Source: Physcomitrium patens (Eukaryota > Streptophyta > Bryopsida > Funariales > Funariaceae). Taken from it: 64,000 nucleotides of DNA. The notes beneath the pieces were generated by a model. That model was not told the DNA's origin. It ran no database searches and saw only the letters and a program-made list of their open reading frames with translations. The translations under genes and the position numbers were made by a program. This document shows positions 47,073 to 60,373 of the stretch, piece after piece. The stretch covers positions 8,613,176 to 8,677,175 of the forward strand of contig NC_037253.1 of the NCBI RefSeq assembly GCF_000002425.4, in the 5' to 3' direction. Position 1 is the first letter of the stretch; every line of letters starts with the position of its first letter.

Positions 47073-47399
47073 TATCATAGACATACATAGATAAGTTAAT
47101 AATTACCTATATAAATAGATAGAAGTAAGTAGAAGTAGGTAAAAATAAGTTAATTCTATAATATCTTCTATAGAAGCTTCTTAGAAGCTTTATAGATGCT
47201 GCTTTGACTTTATAGGTGTCTATAATTGATTTTTTGGATTAAAAAAGTGATCAATAAGTTGGCCATATGCCACACATGTTGTTAGCTTGAAGACCAAGCT
47301 AACTATGTAGCCTACATGTAAAAAAACTTGCCTTGTAAGTCAAGGCATGTATCTTACAAAATCAACACATATTAGAGGTTCTATAGAACATTGCCACAT
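47073..47399 (+). repeat. Truncated LTR of family C
   Basis: It aligns closely with the first 330 bp of the C3 LTR (61510 on), including GAAGCTTCTTAGAAGCTTTATAG. It is cut off where LTR D copy 2 begins. Confidence 0.7.
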
Positions 47400-47404
47400 T
47401 GTTA

Positions 47405-48719
47405 TGTTGTGATATGATTATATAGTGAAAATATGACTAAAAATAATTTTTTAATTAATATTCTATTATATTAGTTCAATAAAAATTCAAAATATTTTAA
47501 TAAGGCTTTTATGAAAGCCTCTTAGCCTATTTTCTTGTTTTAATAATAAGTAGCTAAAAGTTAGTTAGTATTTTTACTTTCTACGATATAGAAACTCTTT
47601 CATTAGCTTAGAAAGGCCCTAAATTATTAAAGACATAGTAGAAGAGATAAATAGTTAGTATGGTTGAAACTAGGATCAAGTTAAGTAGGATTGGACTAAA
47701 AAATCCTTAAGATAGATTAGATTGATACTCGAGAGTCGACCGTTTGTGAGACAGGGTCAAAATTAGACCTCTAGTCAATAAAACGACCACCTAGGATAAA
47801 TTAGGAGGGCATTTGAAGATTGGAAATTAGGGTTTGAGAGCTAGCTTGAAGTTCTTTTCATAAGCATAAGCTTTGCTTTTGTAAGATTTTTGAAGACTAG
47901 GCAATTATTATTCAAAGTCAAGGTTTATATTGGTGATTTGGATTTTATGTAATATAATTAGGGCTAGCAATTTTGCTAGTTCATGTAATTGGTGTAACAT
48001 CTATAGTTCAAAATTTGATACTATTTGGATTATTAGGTGTGCTAGGTTTATACAAAATTTTGTGATAATCTAACGATGTGGTTTACAAATATCTGGTTTT
48101 TAGCACAAGAAGATTTTAGAAGTTGTAGGTTTGGGGTTAGATAGGGTTTCTATGATATCTAGAGATCTACTAGTTGGATCAAGGTGAAATTTGGCATAGT
48201 ATTGAAAAACTTGAAGATCAAGTTTTACACCAATTTTGAATCAAAGTTAATAGTTGAAGAAGGAGAAATCACTACTAGGATTTTTACTTCACTTTTCAAG
48301 TTGGCAGTCAAGTGATATTAGTGCAATTTTTGGAGATTTTCTCACAATCTAAAAGTTGAATTCAGCTGAAAATTCTTGAGCGTATAGAAGACTTATATTG
48401 ACAATTGCATTCAAAATTTTACATCAAGTAGATGGACAGATTAGAAGTTATAGCTTGTTAAAGCTCACTGATTAGGATTTGGGCTTATAAGAAAAATCTA
48501 AATTATTTAAATATGAAAGTAAAAAGATAATTGAGATTTATGTGTGATTGAGGCTACTAATAAGAATATTTTTTAGCTTTTTTGAATCAAAATTTGAATT
48601 ATATTCTTCTCATATGAGTGAAACCTATTAGGATTTTTTGGATGTTTGTAAAATACAACTTCACCTTTTATAGCTAGGTATCTAGTGCATCCTCAAGCAA
48701 GACAATACATAATATGACA
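47405..48719 (+). repeat. LTR D copy 2
   Basis: It starts TGTTGTGATATGATTATATAG and ends ATATGACA. No matching duplication is visible at its two flanks: the left flank is a C LTR and the right flank is F4 gag, so at least one side has been rearranged. Confidence 0.65.
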
Positions 48720-50350
48720 ATGGGTTGGAAGGATCCTATAGAAGCTTTGTCAGTACATGCATATATTGCTAAAAATCAACATAAAGCTTTAATGGAAGAA
48801 AAGAAGAGAGAAAATTTTGATGATACAAGAGAAGAAAATTCTTCTAAGAGGTAAATTTGAAGAGATAAAGCTTGTGCAATGGCTTCACAAGAATTGCCTA
48901 CAAAAGATATTTCAATAATATTAGAAGAAAAAGCAAAAGAGATAAAAGATAAAAGTAAATTGATAACTTATAAACTATTCTTTGATATTGAAGCGGCAAC
49001 AGATTTAAAGGGAGTACTTGAAGAACGTGTGCTCAATGCTAAGATTGAATTTACATTGAAAGAAATTTTAGGAATTGCCAAGAAAGAATTTGATGGTGAC
49101 ATTATTGAAAGTTTTAAATAAAAGAGGCAATTAATGAAAGAAGCTGGATTGAGTCATGCTATTGATACACACATATATGAAGATAAAGAAGATGTATTTG
49201 ATAATTGTTACAAATAATTAGCAAGTATAGGGAGGAGTCATAATCAAAGAGTACATTTTGATGATAGAAGTAATAAAGATAGACAGGTTTTAAGTCATTA
49301 TACTAAGAAGCATTGGGCTAGAGCAACTACCCAGGTATTAGTGAAGATTGGAGATATGGACGAGTCGATTGTTGCTTTGATTGACCATGGTTCAGAGATA
49401 AACCTTATATCTAAGAATCTTTATATGAAGCAAAGGTGGCCAATTGATATGGAGTATGGATGGACAATACAGACAACCAATAATACACAAGGGGAGTTAT
49501 ATGATGCTTATTGAGATGTAAAAATTTGGATTGGTGATATTGCAATAGAGCAAATTTTTTTTGTTCAAGATGCAACATCCTATCTTCTTATTTTGGGGAA
49601 ATCATATATTATTTCAACTTGGATGGAAAAAAAGATACTTGATGACGGTTCAGTTTATACACAAATTTATAGTAAAGATGGAAGGAAGGTAGTATAATTT
49701 TTGACTGTGCCTCCACATTATGAGTTGAATGGAGACAAATTGAGAGAAAATCCATTGCCAAGGGTTGTTAAAGAATTCAAGGATTTTTTGGGGGTACCAC
49801 TATAAAGCAAGATTGTAGAGGTACAGAAAGAGAAGTACTATTACAAGATGTAGGTGCCTTTAATGGAGGATTTATTGGTATTTTTAAAAATAGAAGTATT
49901 ATGTATAAGAGGATTGATGACTTAAAAAGAAAAAAAAGAAAGGAATTATGTTCTATTGAAAAAAAAATTATATAGATTAAGAATATTAGAAGATAATGAA
50001 AAGATAATTGATATTTATGAAAAAAATAGATTGGAGGATCTTTTGGAATTGATCGCATCTATTGGATTAGATAACAATGATAAAATTATATTAATTCATT
50101 CAAGAAAATTTTATAATATGATTGAATATTTTCAAGCACTAGAGATTATAATTGAGACAAAATATAAGTCAGTAGATAAGAAAGTTTAACTAGTTGCTAG
50201 ACTTTTGCTAGTAGATTTTAAAGAACAAATGGAAGAAGCATTGAGAGAAAAGAGCTTGAGGGATCCAAAGAATATTGGTCCAAAGTTTATTAAAGAAACT
50301 TTTGAAGAATTGAAGATTGATTTTGATGGTTCTTTATTCCTAGAGAAAAT
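48720..50350 (+). mobile_element. Ty3/gypsy F4 fragment (gag, protease, linker)
   Basis: The plus strand keeps gag (48720-49240, with LSVHAYIAKNQHKALMEEK and VLNAKIEFTLKEILGIAKKE), an aspartic protease region (about 49320-49640, with IVALIDHGSEINLISKNLY) and the linker toward reverse transcriptase (about 50150-50350). The sequence then switches abruptly to chromovirus reverse transcriptase. It is an old fragment. Confidence 0.65.
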
Positions 50351-51658
50351 TATCTACTTCTTGATCTCTTTGAATCAAGCTAAGTTCTATACAAAAATAG
50401 ACCTGTGAAGAGCATACAATCTAATACATATTAAAGAAGGAGATGAATAGAAGATTGAATTTCAAAATAGATATGGGCATTTTGAATACAATATTATGCC
50501 TTTTGGACTTACAAATACATCGACAGTTTTTGAATATCAAATCAATAATGTTTTTTGAGAGTTTTTAGATAATTTTGTTGCTTGTTATCTAGATAACATC
50601 TTAATCTATTCTAAGAATATAAATAAATATGAACTTCATGTTCATTGTATATTACAAAAATTAAGAGATGCGTAATTTTTACCAAGATAGAAATGTAATA
50701 TTCTCAATTGACCTTCAAGAAGGAGTACAACCACCATTTGGACCAATTTATAGTTTATCACAAAATGAGATATGTGAACTCAAGGAATATATTGAAAAAA
50801 ATCTAGGCAAGAATTTCATACACCATTCCAAATCACCAATAAGAATTTCAATCTTATTTGTGAAGAAGAAAGATGGATTGTTGCAGATGTGTATTGATTA
50901 TTGAAGACTTAACAAGATTACCATCAAGAATAAGTACCCTCTACTTTTGATATCCAAACTTCTTGATGAATTGAATCAAGCTAAGATCTACACAAAAATA
51001 GACCTATGAAGAACATACAATCTAGTACGTATTAAAAAAAGAGATGAATAGAAAACTGCATTTTGAATTAGATATGGACATTTTGAATACAATGCCATGC
51101 CTTTTGGACTTATAAATGCATTGACAGATTTTTAACATCTAATCAATGATATTTTTTAAGAGTTTTTAGATGATTTTGTTGCTTGTTATCTAGACGACAT
51201 CTTAATCTATTCTAAGAATACAGATAAACATGAACTTCATGTTCATCATGTGTTATAAAAAATAAGAAATGCAAAAAAATATGCCAAGATAGAAAAGTGA
51301 ATATTTTATACTACTCAAGTCGATTTTTAGAATATACTATTTCAAATGATGAACTTCTGATGGATCCTAAGAAAGTTCAAATAATTATATATTGAAAGAT
51401 TTCAAAAATGGTAAGAGAAGTCCAATGCTTTTTGGGCTTTGTCAACTATTATTAAATCTTCATCAAAGACTTCTCTCAAGTTACAGCTCCACTTACACAT
51501 TTGACTTGCAAAGTCAAACTTGAGTGGAGCAAAGAAGCTAAAACATCTTTTGAAACTTTGAAGTCTGCCTTTATTTTTGCACCAATTATATATTGTGTCA
51601 ACTTTTTTAAGGCATTTTTTATGGAAATAGATGCATCAAACTTTGCTTTAGGTGCCGT

Positions 51659-52989
51659 TGTCGAAGTAGAGAGAGTTTATTTCAAGAAAGTGCTGAGCTT
51701 CTGGCTACCACTAAATACTCAATCAAATCTAAGATACAAAAAACTAAGTTTATACATATAATATTTTTCCTTTTTGAAAAATTACATCAAAATATTAGCC
51801 CAAGTACCAAGAAAATACCCAAATATATGATAAAGTATCTTGAAACCGTATATATTCTTATAATAGATGTTTTCTAAACTTCAATAGCTCATATCTCACG
51901 ATTGGACTGTCCAAAAATCCTAAATTTTATATGAAGTACTAATATGCTTTCAAAAACTACCACAAAAAAATTCAACTGCAAATTCATTACGAATCTTGAG
52001 ATATCACCAAAGCCCTAACAATAGCTTTAAATGCTAGCTTACATACACCCATGTGCTAATTTCTTCATATCTCACAAAATAAGTACTCAAATACCATAAA
52101 ACTTTGATTTATAGCTTTTTAACTTAATAACTCACACTTATAGAAATTTTGAGCTAAAAATTCGTCCAAAAACTCAAGATATGGCTCCAACCATTACTAT
52201 CAATAAAATGACTCACTTACTACCTTTAAATTACATGTGCTATCTTCAAATGTCTATAACTCCTTCATCCATTCTTAAAATTCATCAAAAAATATATGTA
52301 AAGTGTAGCCAAAAAAGTGTCCTCTCCAACTTCAGTCGCTGAACTTTCATTGCTCTTTGTATGCATATGTTATGCTTCAAAGAATGACAGTAGGTACAAA
52401 TTTGACACCTTAACTTTGAATACCTATATCATGTTTGACAAATTTGTACCTATAGATGTCAAGTTATAGGTGACAATAGGTACAAATTTGACACCTTAAC
52501 TTTGAACACCTACTTCATAAAAACTCGAAATTACACAAACTCTTCACCCAAATTATACCCAAAAACCTGAACTTTTTGATCCTAGCCTCCAAAGCTCCAA
52601 TGAATTCAAAATAAAATCCCTAATCTCTAATAAGGCCTCGGGCAGCCTCCTTGAAGCCCATTGGGCATGGCCTTCGACCAATAGGAATGAAGTTTCCTAT
52701 TTCTTACCTTCATCCAACCATGCCTTGCTTTCATCCCTTCCAATAAGCCTCTTATTAGTTAAGATTTTCTTCTTTAGGCTCTAATCTTCTCTCAAGGCTT
52801 TATACTAAACATTTAGATCTTAAATTTGTTTTAAATGCTATAATCAAAAAAGATAAAACTCAAAATAAAGTTTCTTAAATCCACTCTCTTTAAAATAATC
52901 TATTAACTATTCTAACATACATATAGATTTATTAACATATAATATATTTTAACTAATTTTTACATACTGTAAGCTTTTATAGTACGACA
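51659..52989 (-). repeat. LTR E copy 2, solo, inside C3
   Basis: The 1,331-bp segment has inverted ends TGTCG...CGACA and a perfect 4-bp duplication, CCGT (51655-51658 and 52990-52993). It splits the RNase H region of C3. It has no coding capacity. A block near 52625-52760 is nearly identical in the other E copies. Confidence 0.85.
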
Positions 52990-54270
52990 CCGTATTATCA
53001 CAAATGGAAACAGATGATAAATTTCATCCAGCAGCTTTTCATTCTAGAAAATTTTCAGCAATCGTGATTAACTATGAAGTCCATGACAAAGAACTTCTTG
53101 CAATCATGGATTCATTTTAAAAATGGCATCATCATCTACAAGGCGCTTCTAATCAAGTCATCGTATATATGGATTACAAGAATCTTGAGTACTTCATGTC
53201 AGCAAGTATTTGAAATCATTTCCAAGCCCGTTAAAGTATGCCTTTATTATGATTTGATTTCAAGTTCACATATCGACCCGAAAAACAACAAGGTCTATCA
53301 GACGCCCTTTTTAGATTTTCTTATCTCGTATCTAAAGAAAGAGATATATCTTTTGATCAACAAAGAACAATTTTTTTGAAGCCAAAGTATTTTCATCATC
53401 GAGTAATGAAATCAACATTGACTGTTGATTCAATCCTTATGAAACAAATCCAATCGAGTATGTCTTCCGATCTTCTTCTTCACAATATCAAGAATCCTTC
53501 TTATAAGTCCGAAGATACTTCTAAGTTTGAATCAAAAAACAACATACTCTATTTTGAAGGTCAATTATATGTTCCAAAAGAAAAAGTATGATTACGTGTT
53601 CTTCAAGCGCATTGCAACTTTCTAGCAGCCAGATATTTTGAATACAATAAGACTTTGGAACTTATACCTAGAGATTTTTAGTGGCTAGAAATGTAGAAGG
53701 GTGTCAAAGACTTTGTTTAATCGTATGATATTTGTTCAAGGTCAAAAATTCCTCATCGTTGACTTTACAAGCTTTTTTAACCATTACCTATTCCAGGACA
53801 ACCATGGTCTTCTGTTTCTATGGATTTTATCATAGATCTTCTAATCTCAAATTTTTATGATTCTATATTCATGATATTAGATCGTTTTATCAAGATGGTA
53901 TATTTTGTACTATATACAAAATCTATCACAGGTAAAGAAATAGCTAAGCTCTTTCTTGACAACATCTATTACTATCATGGATTATCAAAGGATATTATAT
54001 TTGATAGAGGAACTCAGTTTCTATCAAGACCTTGGCAGACTCTTTTCAAGATTCTAAAAGTGGATATAAATCTATCCTCGGCATTCCATCTTCAAACTGA
54101 TAGACAAATAGAATATGTTAATCAAGTTATAAAACAATATTTAAGATGTATCGTCAACTACCAACAAGGTAATTGAATAATTCTTTTGCTATTGGCAAAG
54201 TTTGCTTATAATAATACGATGCATTCTTCTAAAAAATAAACACCTTTCTTTGTCAATTATGATTATCATC

Positions 54271-54634
54271 TGTCACGGACACAAAATACAGACTTGAAAT
54301 CTAACAAGAAGTTCAAGAAGAAGTGACAGAACTAGATTAAACAGATGAGTACAAGAACAACACCAGAAAGGTGAGCTAGAACTCCAAGAGATGTGTTGTC
54401 GAGACTGAAGAACCCTTCAGCCTCGACTCCTATATATACTACTGAATAGGAAGCTTCTCGAGCTACTTCCGCTAACTAGGACGCTTCTCCAACAACTTCT
54501 ACTAATTAGGAAACTTCTCGAGCAACTTCCTAGAATCTATCAGAATATTCTAGAACCTTCTAAGAATATTCTAGAACCTTCTAAGAGAATCTTTAGGGAA
54601 TATTCTAAGAATCTTCCAATGTATGTCCATGACA
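54271..54634 (-). repeat. 3' LTR of copy B
   Basis: It is shortened by loss of about 69 bp inside the GAA/TTC array, probably by slippage between repeats. TATA box and hairpin (54398-54427) are kept. Confidence 0.95.
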
Positions 54635-54684
54635 TCACCTCCTCTTCTAGCTTCGAGGTCTCCGAGAAGCAATGTTGTTATCAG

Positions 54685-55038
54685 TCAATACCAACGCAAG
54701 AAAATAAAAATCTGTCGCATCACATCCGCTATGAATTCCAATTGTTGTTCGCGAGGCAAATGATTCATCGGCCCTTGGAGGCAACGGTAGTGACCAACAC
54801 CTTCAACCTCTGACCAAGCGTGGACTTCTGTGTCTTCATTGTGAAACTGTCCTCCAAACACACCTTCTGGCTGACCGTCGTAGGTAGGCTCGACCTCAAA
54901 TACAATTACTAGCGATCTGTTGCTCGGTATCCTCCGACGTCGTCGTGGTGCAGGCGGTTCTTCATCTCGCGGTCGTCTTCGTGAGCTAGTCGCTTGAGAT
55001 GACATAACAAGTGTAGTATCTTGACTATCCATGTCCAA
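54685..55038 (-). CDS. Accessory 3' ORF of copy B
   Basis: The 117-residue ORF is open throughout and equals that of copy A except for two substitutions. It includes the Arg-rich SRRRPRDEEPPAPRRRRR segment and the GHYRCLQGPMNHL form of the conserved block. It lies between chromodomain and 3' LTR. No recognised domain. Confidence 0.65.
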   Translation of the reverse strand: MDMDSQDTTLVMSSQATSSRRRPRDEEPPAPRRRRRIPSNRSLVIVFEVEPTYDGQPEGVFGGQFHNEDTEVHAWSEVEGVGHYRCLQGPMNHLPREQQLEFIADVMRQIFIFLRWY

Positions 55039-55158
55039 AGGCTAAAATGATGAGAGCAAACTATAGTTGCTAACAAAGTTCTACACTATCGAACTATGGA
55101 TTTTGGAGGTGCCCTCCCCCCTTTTTATGCTACTTGATGAGCAAGCTTTAGCAAGAAG

Positions 55159-58100
55159 CTATCGTTGAATCGGCTTAGGTTTATGAGGATATCGTTGATG
55201 AAATTCTTGTACCTTTTTTGGTGCATTGGCAAGATTTTCGGCACGCTCCCACGTTCGTTCATTGATGTCGTATCCACTCCAATGCACTAAATACTCCAAT
55301 TTTCTCCTATTACGCAGTGAATCTAGTACCTTTTCTACCTCGTATTCCTCATGGTTTTCAATTTCGATACTTGGTGGCGGACTTTGTACTCTTTGGGGAA
55401 AAGCTGACTCTCGATAAGGTTCCAACAAAGACACATGAAAGACTGGATGTACCTTCATAGTAGCTGGTAACTCCAGACGATATGCCACCGGATTGATCTG
55501 CTTCTCGATAACAAATGGCCCTAATCTCCGATAGTCCAATTTGTCACATGGCCGCTTGGTCTTGATATTCCGTCGAAGAAGCCATACTTTACTTCCAACT
55601 TTAAAAGTAGGCACCTCATTTCGATATTTATCTGCAGATGCCTTGTAACTCTCTTGGGGAGATTGCAATTGAAGCTTCAACGTTGTTTGAAGCTTCGATA
55701 GTTGCTTCACAAATCCTTCAGCTGCTGGGTTGTTATTTGCTGAAGAACTCAATAAATCGAGCTTGGGGTGGTATCCGTAGTTGGAGAAGAACGGTGTTTG
55801 TTGAGTTGACGCATGAAGAGTGTTGTTGTATGCGAACTCAGCAAGCGGTAGATATGCAGTCCAATCATCTTGTTGATAGTTGATGGTGCATCGTAAATAT
55901 TGCTCCAAAACTTAATTCACCCGCTCCGTTTGACCGTCAGTTTGAGGATGAAAAGCCGAAGAGAGCTTAATATCCACCTTCAATATCTCAAAGAGGGACC
56001 TCCAAAACTTGGATACAAACTGAGTACCTCAATCCGACACGATATCATCTGGTAGGCCATGATAACGATATATGTTATCAAGAAAGAGTCTTGCGGTGTC
56101 TTCACTTGACGATGTTTTCTTGCAAGGCACAAAATGCGCCATCTTTGTAAATCGATCCACCACAACAAAGATGCTGTCAAATGAATTCGATGGCGGTAGG
56201 TCCGTAATAAAGTCCATAGAAACTGAAGACCATGGTCGGTGCGGAATAGGCAATGGCTGGAGAAGTCCATATGGACGATGTCGAGGGATCTTGGATCTTG
56301 AACAAACATCACAAGAAAGGACAAATTCCTTCACATCCTTCCACATTTGGGGCCACCAAAAATCTCGTGAAATGAGCTCCAAAGTCTTGTTGAATCCAAA
56401 ATGTCCCGCAGCTGGAAAGTCGTGGCGAGATTGAAGTACTCGGAGTCGAGTTGGTCCTTTCGGGATATACAACCGCTCCTCAAAATACAGAAGATCTCCC
56501 TCCACCTTAAACTTGTCATTATCGACACGTTTTTTGATTTCAAGAGCTATAGAATCCTCAATGGTCGCAGTACGTACCTCGCTGAGGAAGCCGTCATCGA
56601 TAGTTGCAACAGTAGCAAAAATCTTGAATTTTTCTGGTTTCAACAATGTTGTACATTGTTGATCAAACGCTGCTTCTCCAGTCTTTGGCGCAAGATACGA
56701 TCTCCTCGATAATGCGTCAGATAATCCTTGCTGTTTTCCAGGGCGGTAGGTGATAATAAAGTCAAATCGTGATAGAGACATATTCCATCGAGCTTGACGA
56801 CGATTCAAAATTCGAGCTGTCATGAAGTACTCCAAATTCTTGTGGTCCGTATAAACAGTCACTGGATGTGCAGCTCCTTCGAGGAAGTGACGCCACTCTT
56901 GGAAGGCATCCACTATAGCAAGCAGCTCTTTGTCGTGGATCTCGTAGTTGATCTCAGCAGCAGAGAACTTCCGTGAATAGAACGCAACTGGGTGAAGCTT
57001 CTTGTCTATGCCCATCTGTGAAAGCACAGCTCCCAAAGCAAAATCTGAAGCATCGATCTCTAAATAGAAAGCCTTTGCAAAGTCAGGGTGTACCAAGATT
57101 GGAGCCGTAGTGAATGCCGTCTTGAGATCTTGAAATGCTTTTGCTGCTTGTGATCCCCATTCGAGCTTGTCTTTGCTTGTTAGACGCGTGAGTGGTGCAG
57201 CAACTTGAGAATAATTCTTGATGAAGATCCGATAGAAGTTAGCAAATCCAAGAAAATACTGAACATCTCTAACCGTCTTCGAAACTTCCCAAGATATAAT
57301 TGCTTCTACCTTTTTTGGATCCATCTTCAAGCCCTCTGTAGTCGCAATGAAGCCCAAAAATTCCATCTCATTCTGGTGAAATTGACACTTCTCCAACTTG
57401 GCGTAGAGTCCTCGTTCGCGTAGTTTTTCAAGAACCAAACAAACGTGCTTCTCATGTTCTTCTTCATTCTTGGAAAATATCAAAATATCATCCAGATAGA
57501 TGACAACAAAGTCATCGAGGTACTCCCGAAAGATGTCGTTCATCATATGCTGAAAGACAGCTGGAGCATTGGTAAGACCAAAAGGCATGACATTGTACTC
57601 AAAATGGCTATACCTTGTACAAAAGGCTGTCTTCCATTCATCTCCTTCTTTGATTCGCACAAGGTTGTAGGCTCCTCTTAAATCAATCTTTGTAAAAATT
57701 CTTGCACGTCCAAGTTGATCTAAGAGGCCAGAGATCAAAGGTAAGGGATAGCGATTTTTCTTGGTCACCTTGTTGAGTCCTCGGTAGTCTACGCACATCC
57801 GCAGTGAACCATCCTTTTTCTTCACGAATAGGATTGGTGCTCCAGCTGGCGATTTTGAATGTCGAATAAAATTCTTGGCTAGATTCTCATCGATGTACTT
57901 CCGCAATTCTGCCAACTCCGTCTGGGATAGGTTGTATATTGGACCAAAAGGTGGTTGCGCTCCTTCCTCTAAGTCTATGGCGCAATCATATGGTCGATGT
58001 TCCGGCAGTATATCGGCGTTCTTCTTCTGAAACACGTCTTCAAAATCCCTATATTGCTCTGGTATATTCGATGTTGAGATATTCTCGCCGCTAGTTGGAG

Positions 58101-58600
58101 CTGCATAAACGACAAATGGTGCGCCTTCCTTGGACGATCTTAGGAACGCTCTCGCTCCAATAAACATGGATTTCTTCATATAGGTTCTACCAACAGGTTT
58201 ATTATTATTTTTTTCAGGAAATGTTATCCTTCGTAGCCTCCAATCAATGGACGGATTATGATCTTCTAACCAAGAAAGACCAAGGATAACAGGGCTTGAT
58301 GGGGTTCTAATAATATTAAAAATAACGTGACTACTATGGTCCTTAAACACCACTTCTATAGGTTCTGATTCGTGGGTAACGTTGCCTGACAATAAGGGTC
58401 GTCCATCTATCACCTCTACGTGAACAGGTTTGGACTTCTGTACTAAACGGATCTTGTGGCGTTTAGCAAACTCTTCATCTAAAAAACAAGTAGATGCCCC
58501 CAAATCCAATAAAGCTAAAGTTTTTTATTTTTGAGGGCCTAAAAACAAAGGAATTGTAAAACAACGGGCAGGTTGGACAGAGAAGGAGGAACCTGATTGT
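55159..58600 (-). pseudogene. pol region of copy B: protease, RT, RNase H, integrase, chromodomain
   Basis: Domain order and motifs match copy A: protease near 58480-58510, RT YLDDIL box near 57500, RNase H near 56840-57080, integrase HHCC and SDRGTQ near 56020-56440, and chromodomain near 55185-55350. Protease through integrase is open over more than 800 codons, the longest coding stretch of any element here. The region is treated as a fossil because the element as a whole is broken. Confidence 0.92.
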
Positions 58601-58734
58601 TGTCGTGATATTAGATTGTCCAGCCGCACGGTTCCTACTGTGGCTGGGCGTCGTCGTTTTCCGGAATCATCGCACTTCTAGTCTTGACAGGGTGCCAATT
58701 TTGCTTCTTTGGGCAATTTCCAACCTTGTGACTT

Positions 58735-59636
58735 TCTTCTCCACATTACAAACATAACCCTTCCTCCATACGCCATTTCTTCTCTGTTGGAGTAAGAGAT
58801 CGGACACGCGCCGTGTCGATTTGCATGTCTGTTGCCTCCGAATGTGAGTTTAAGCTATTTGCAGACATAGTCACGTTGTAACGAGTCATTTGGTGTCTTG
58901 GACGTTGGTCTTGGCGACGCTGGAATAGGCGGTTGTCACACTTTACAGCTTGGCTAATAGCTTCGTTGAGCGTTTGAGGATCAGGAAGAGATAACAGCAA
59001 GTCCTTCACATCATCCTTCAAGCCCCAATAAAACTGACTCACCAACGCCTCTTCACCCCAATTAATGTCACTTGCCAATTGTTTGAAATCCGAGGCATAG
59101 ACTGATGCAGAGCGTGTTCCTTGTCGTAGCGATCGGATCTTTGTTGTAGCCCATTGAACTTTATCATGCTCGCCAAATGCTTCTGCAAACGCCTCCAAGA
59201 ACGTTTCAAAGTTGCTCAGGATTGGCGATCGCTTCTCGAACAAGGAAGTAAACTAAGACAGAGCTTGTGCTGTAAGCAAGGTTCCAACAAGCCCAACACG
59301 CGCTTCCTCCGTCGGATAACGTTCGGGCTGTAAAATTGTTATCAACCTGATTTGGTTGACAAAACCTCGAAACTTGGAACGAGTTCCATCAAACTTATCC
59401 GGAAGACTAACTCGAGGCTCCTTTTGTTGTAGGACTACTCGATCTTGTTGAAATGGAGGTAGGACTGCTTCTTCTAGCGCAGAAGTTTGAGGCTGATATG
59501 CTTTAGATGGCGCTATCCCAGATGCTCCATTGTTATGGAGTCCTACCATGACTCCTTCGATCTCTGTTGTCCTATGTGACAACGAGGCAAGAGCATTTAT
59601 GATGGCGTCTAGTTTGGATTCCAAACTTTCAGCCAT
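58735..59636 (-). pseudogene. gag region of copy B
   Basis: It is almost identical to the gag region of copy A, including the capsid-like fold and the CCHC knuckle. It is broken. Confidence 0.85.
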
Positions 59637-59940
59637 TTTAACGTCTTAACCTTCGGCTAACCTTCAGAAAGAAGAAAAAAGAGTTTTGACAAGAGGACAA
59701 TATTGGTTCAGAGGAGAGTACTCCGCAACCTCTAAAACGCTTTAAGACTCCAAGATGAGGGGTAATCCACTCTCTCCAAGAAGAATAAGGCTCCAATATT
59801 GAGAAAGAAGAGATATCAGTTTAGAGGAGGGTAATCCGCAACCTCTAAAAACACTAGCACACCTTCAAGAAGAGGGGTAATCCACTCTCTAACAAGAAAG
59901 AACTAGCTCTGATACCAGTGAAAATGCAGTCTCGACAAAC

Positions 59941-60373
59941 TGTCACGGACACAAAATACAGACTTGAAATCTAACAAGAAGTTCAAGAAGAAGTGGCAGA
60001 ACTAGATTAAACAGATGAGTACAAGAACAACACCAGAAAGGTGAGCTAGAACTCCAAGAGATGTGTTGTCGAGACTGAAGAACCCTTCAGCCTCGACTCC
60101 TATATATACTACTGAATAGGAAGCTTCTCGAGCTACTTCCGCTAACTAGGACGCTTCTCCAACAACTTCTACTAATTAGGAAACTTCTCGAGCAACTTCC
60201 TAGAATCTATCAGAATATTCTAGAACCTTCTAAGAATATTCTAGAACCTTCTAAGAGAATCTTTAGAGAATATTCTAAGAATCTTCTAGAACCTTCTAAA
60301 GGAATCTTTAGAGAATCTTTAGAGAATATTCTAGAAGAATATTCGAAGAAACTTCCAATGTATGTCCATGACA
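59941..60373 (-). repeat. 5' LTR of copy B
   Basis: It has full length and carries the TATA box at 60101-60108 and the hairpin at 60068-60097. A methionine-type primer site (TGGTATCAGAGC on the minus strand) follows at 59906-59917. Confidence 0.95.
60213..60336 (-). promoter_or_regulatory. Heat-shock-element array in the U3 of copy B
   Basis: Perfect four-unit GAA/TTC sites lie at 60213-60230, 60234-60251 and 60279-60296, with a three-unit site at 60324-60336. The array is about 105 bp or more upstream of the TATA box in the minus-strand reading, as in copy A. Confidence 0.75.

Larger units (their letters stand above)
54271..60373 (-). mobile_element. Young chromovirus copy B
   Basis: The 6.1-kb element has a 5' LTR (59941-60373, 433 bp) and a shorter 3' LTR (54271-54634, 364 bp), flanked by a perfect duplication TCATC (54266-54270 and 60374-60378). 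Apart from one internal deletion of about 69 bp, the LTRs differ at only about two positions, so it is very young. Content is the same as in copy A, with about 98% identical pol protein. It has about two breaks. It is inserted in opposite orientation into C3. Confidence 0.95.
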
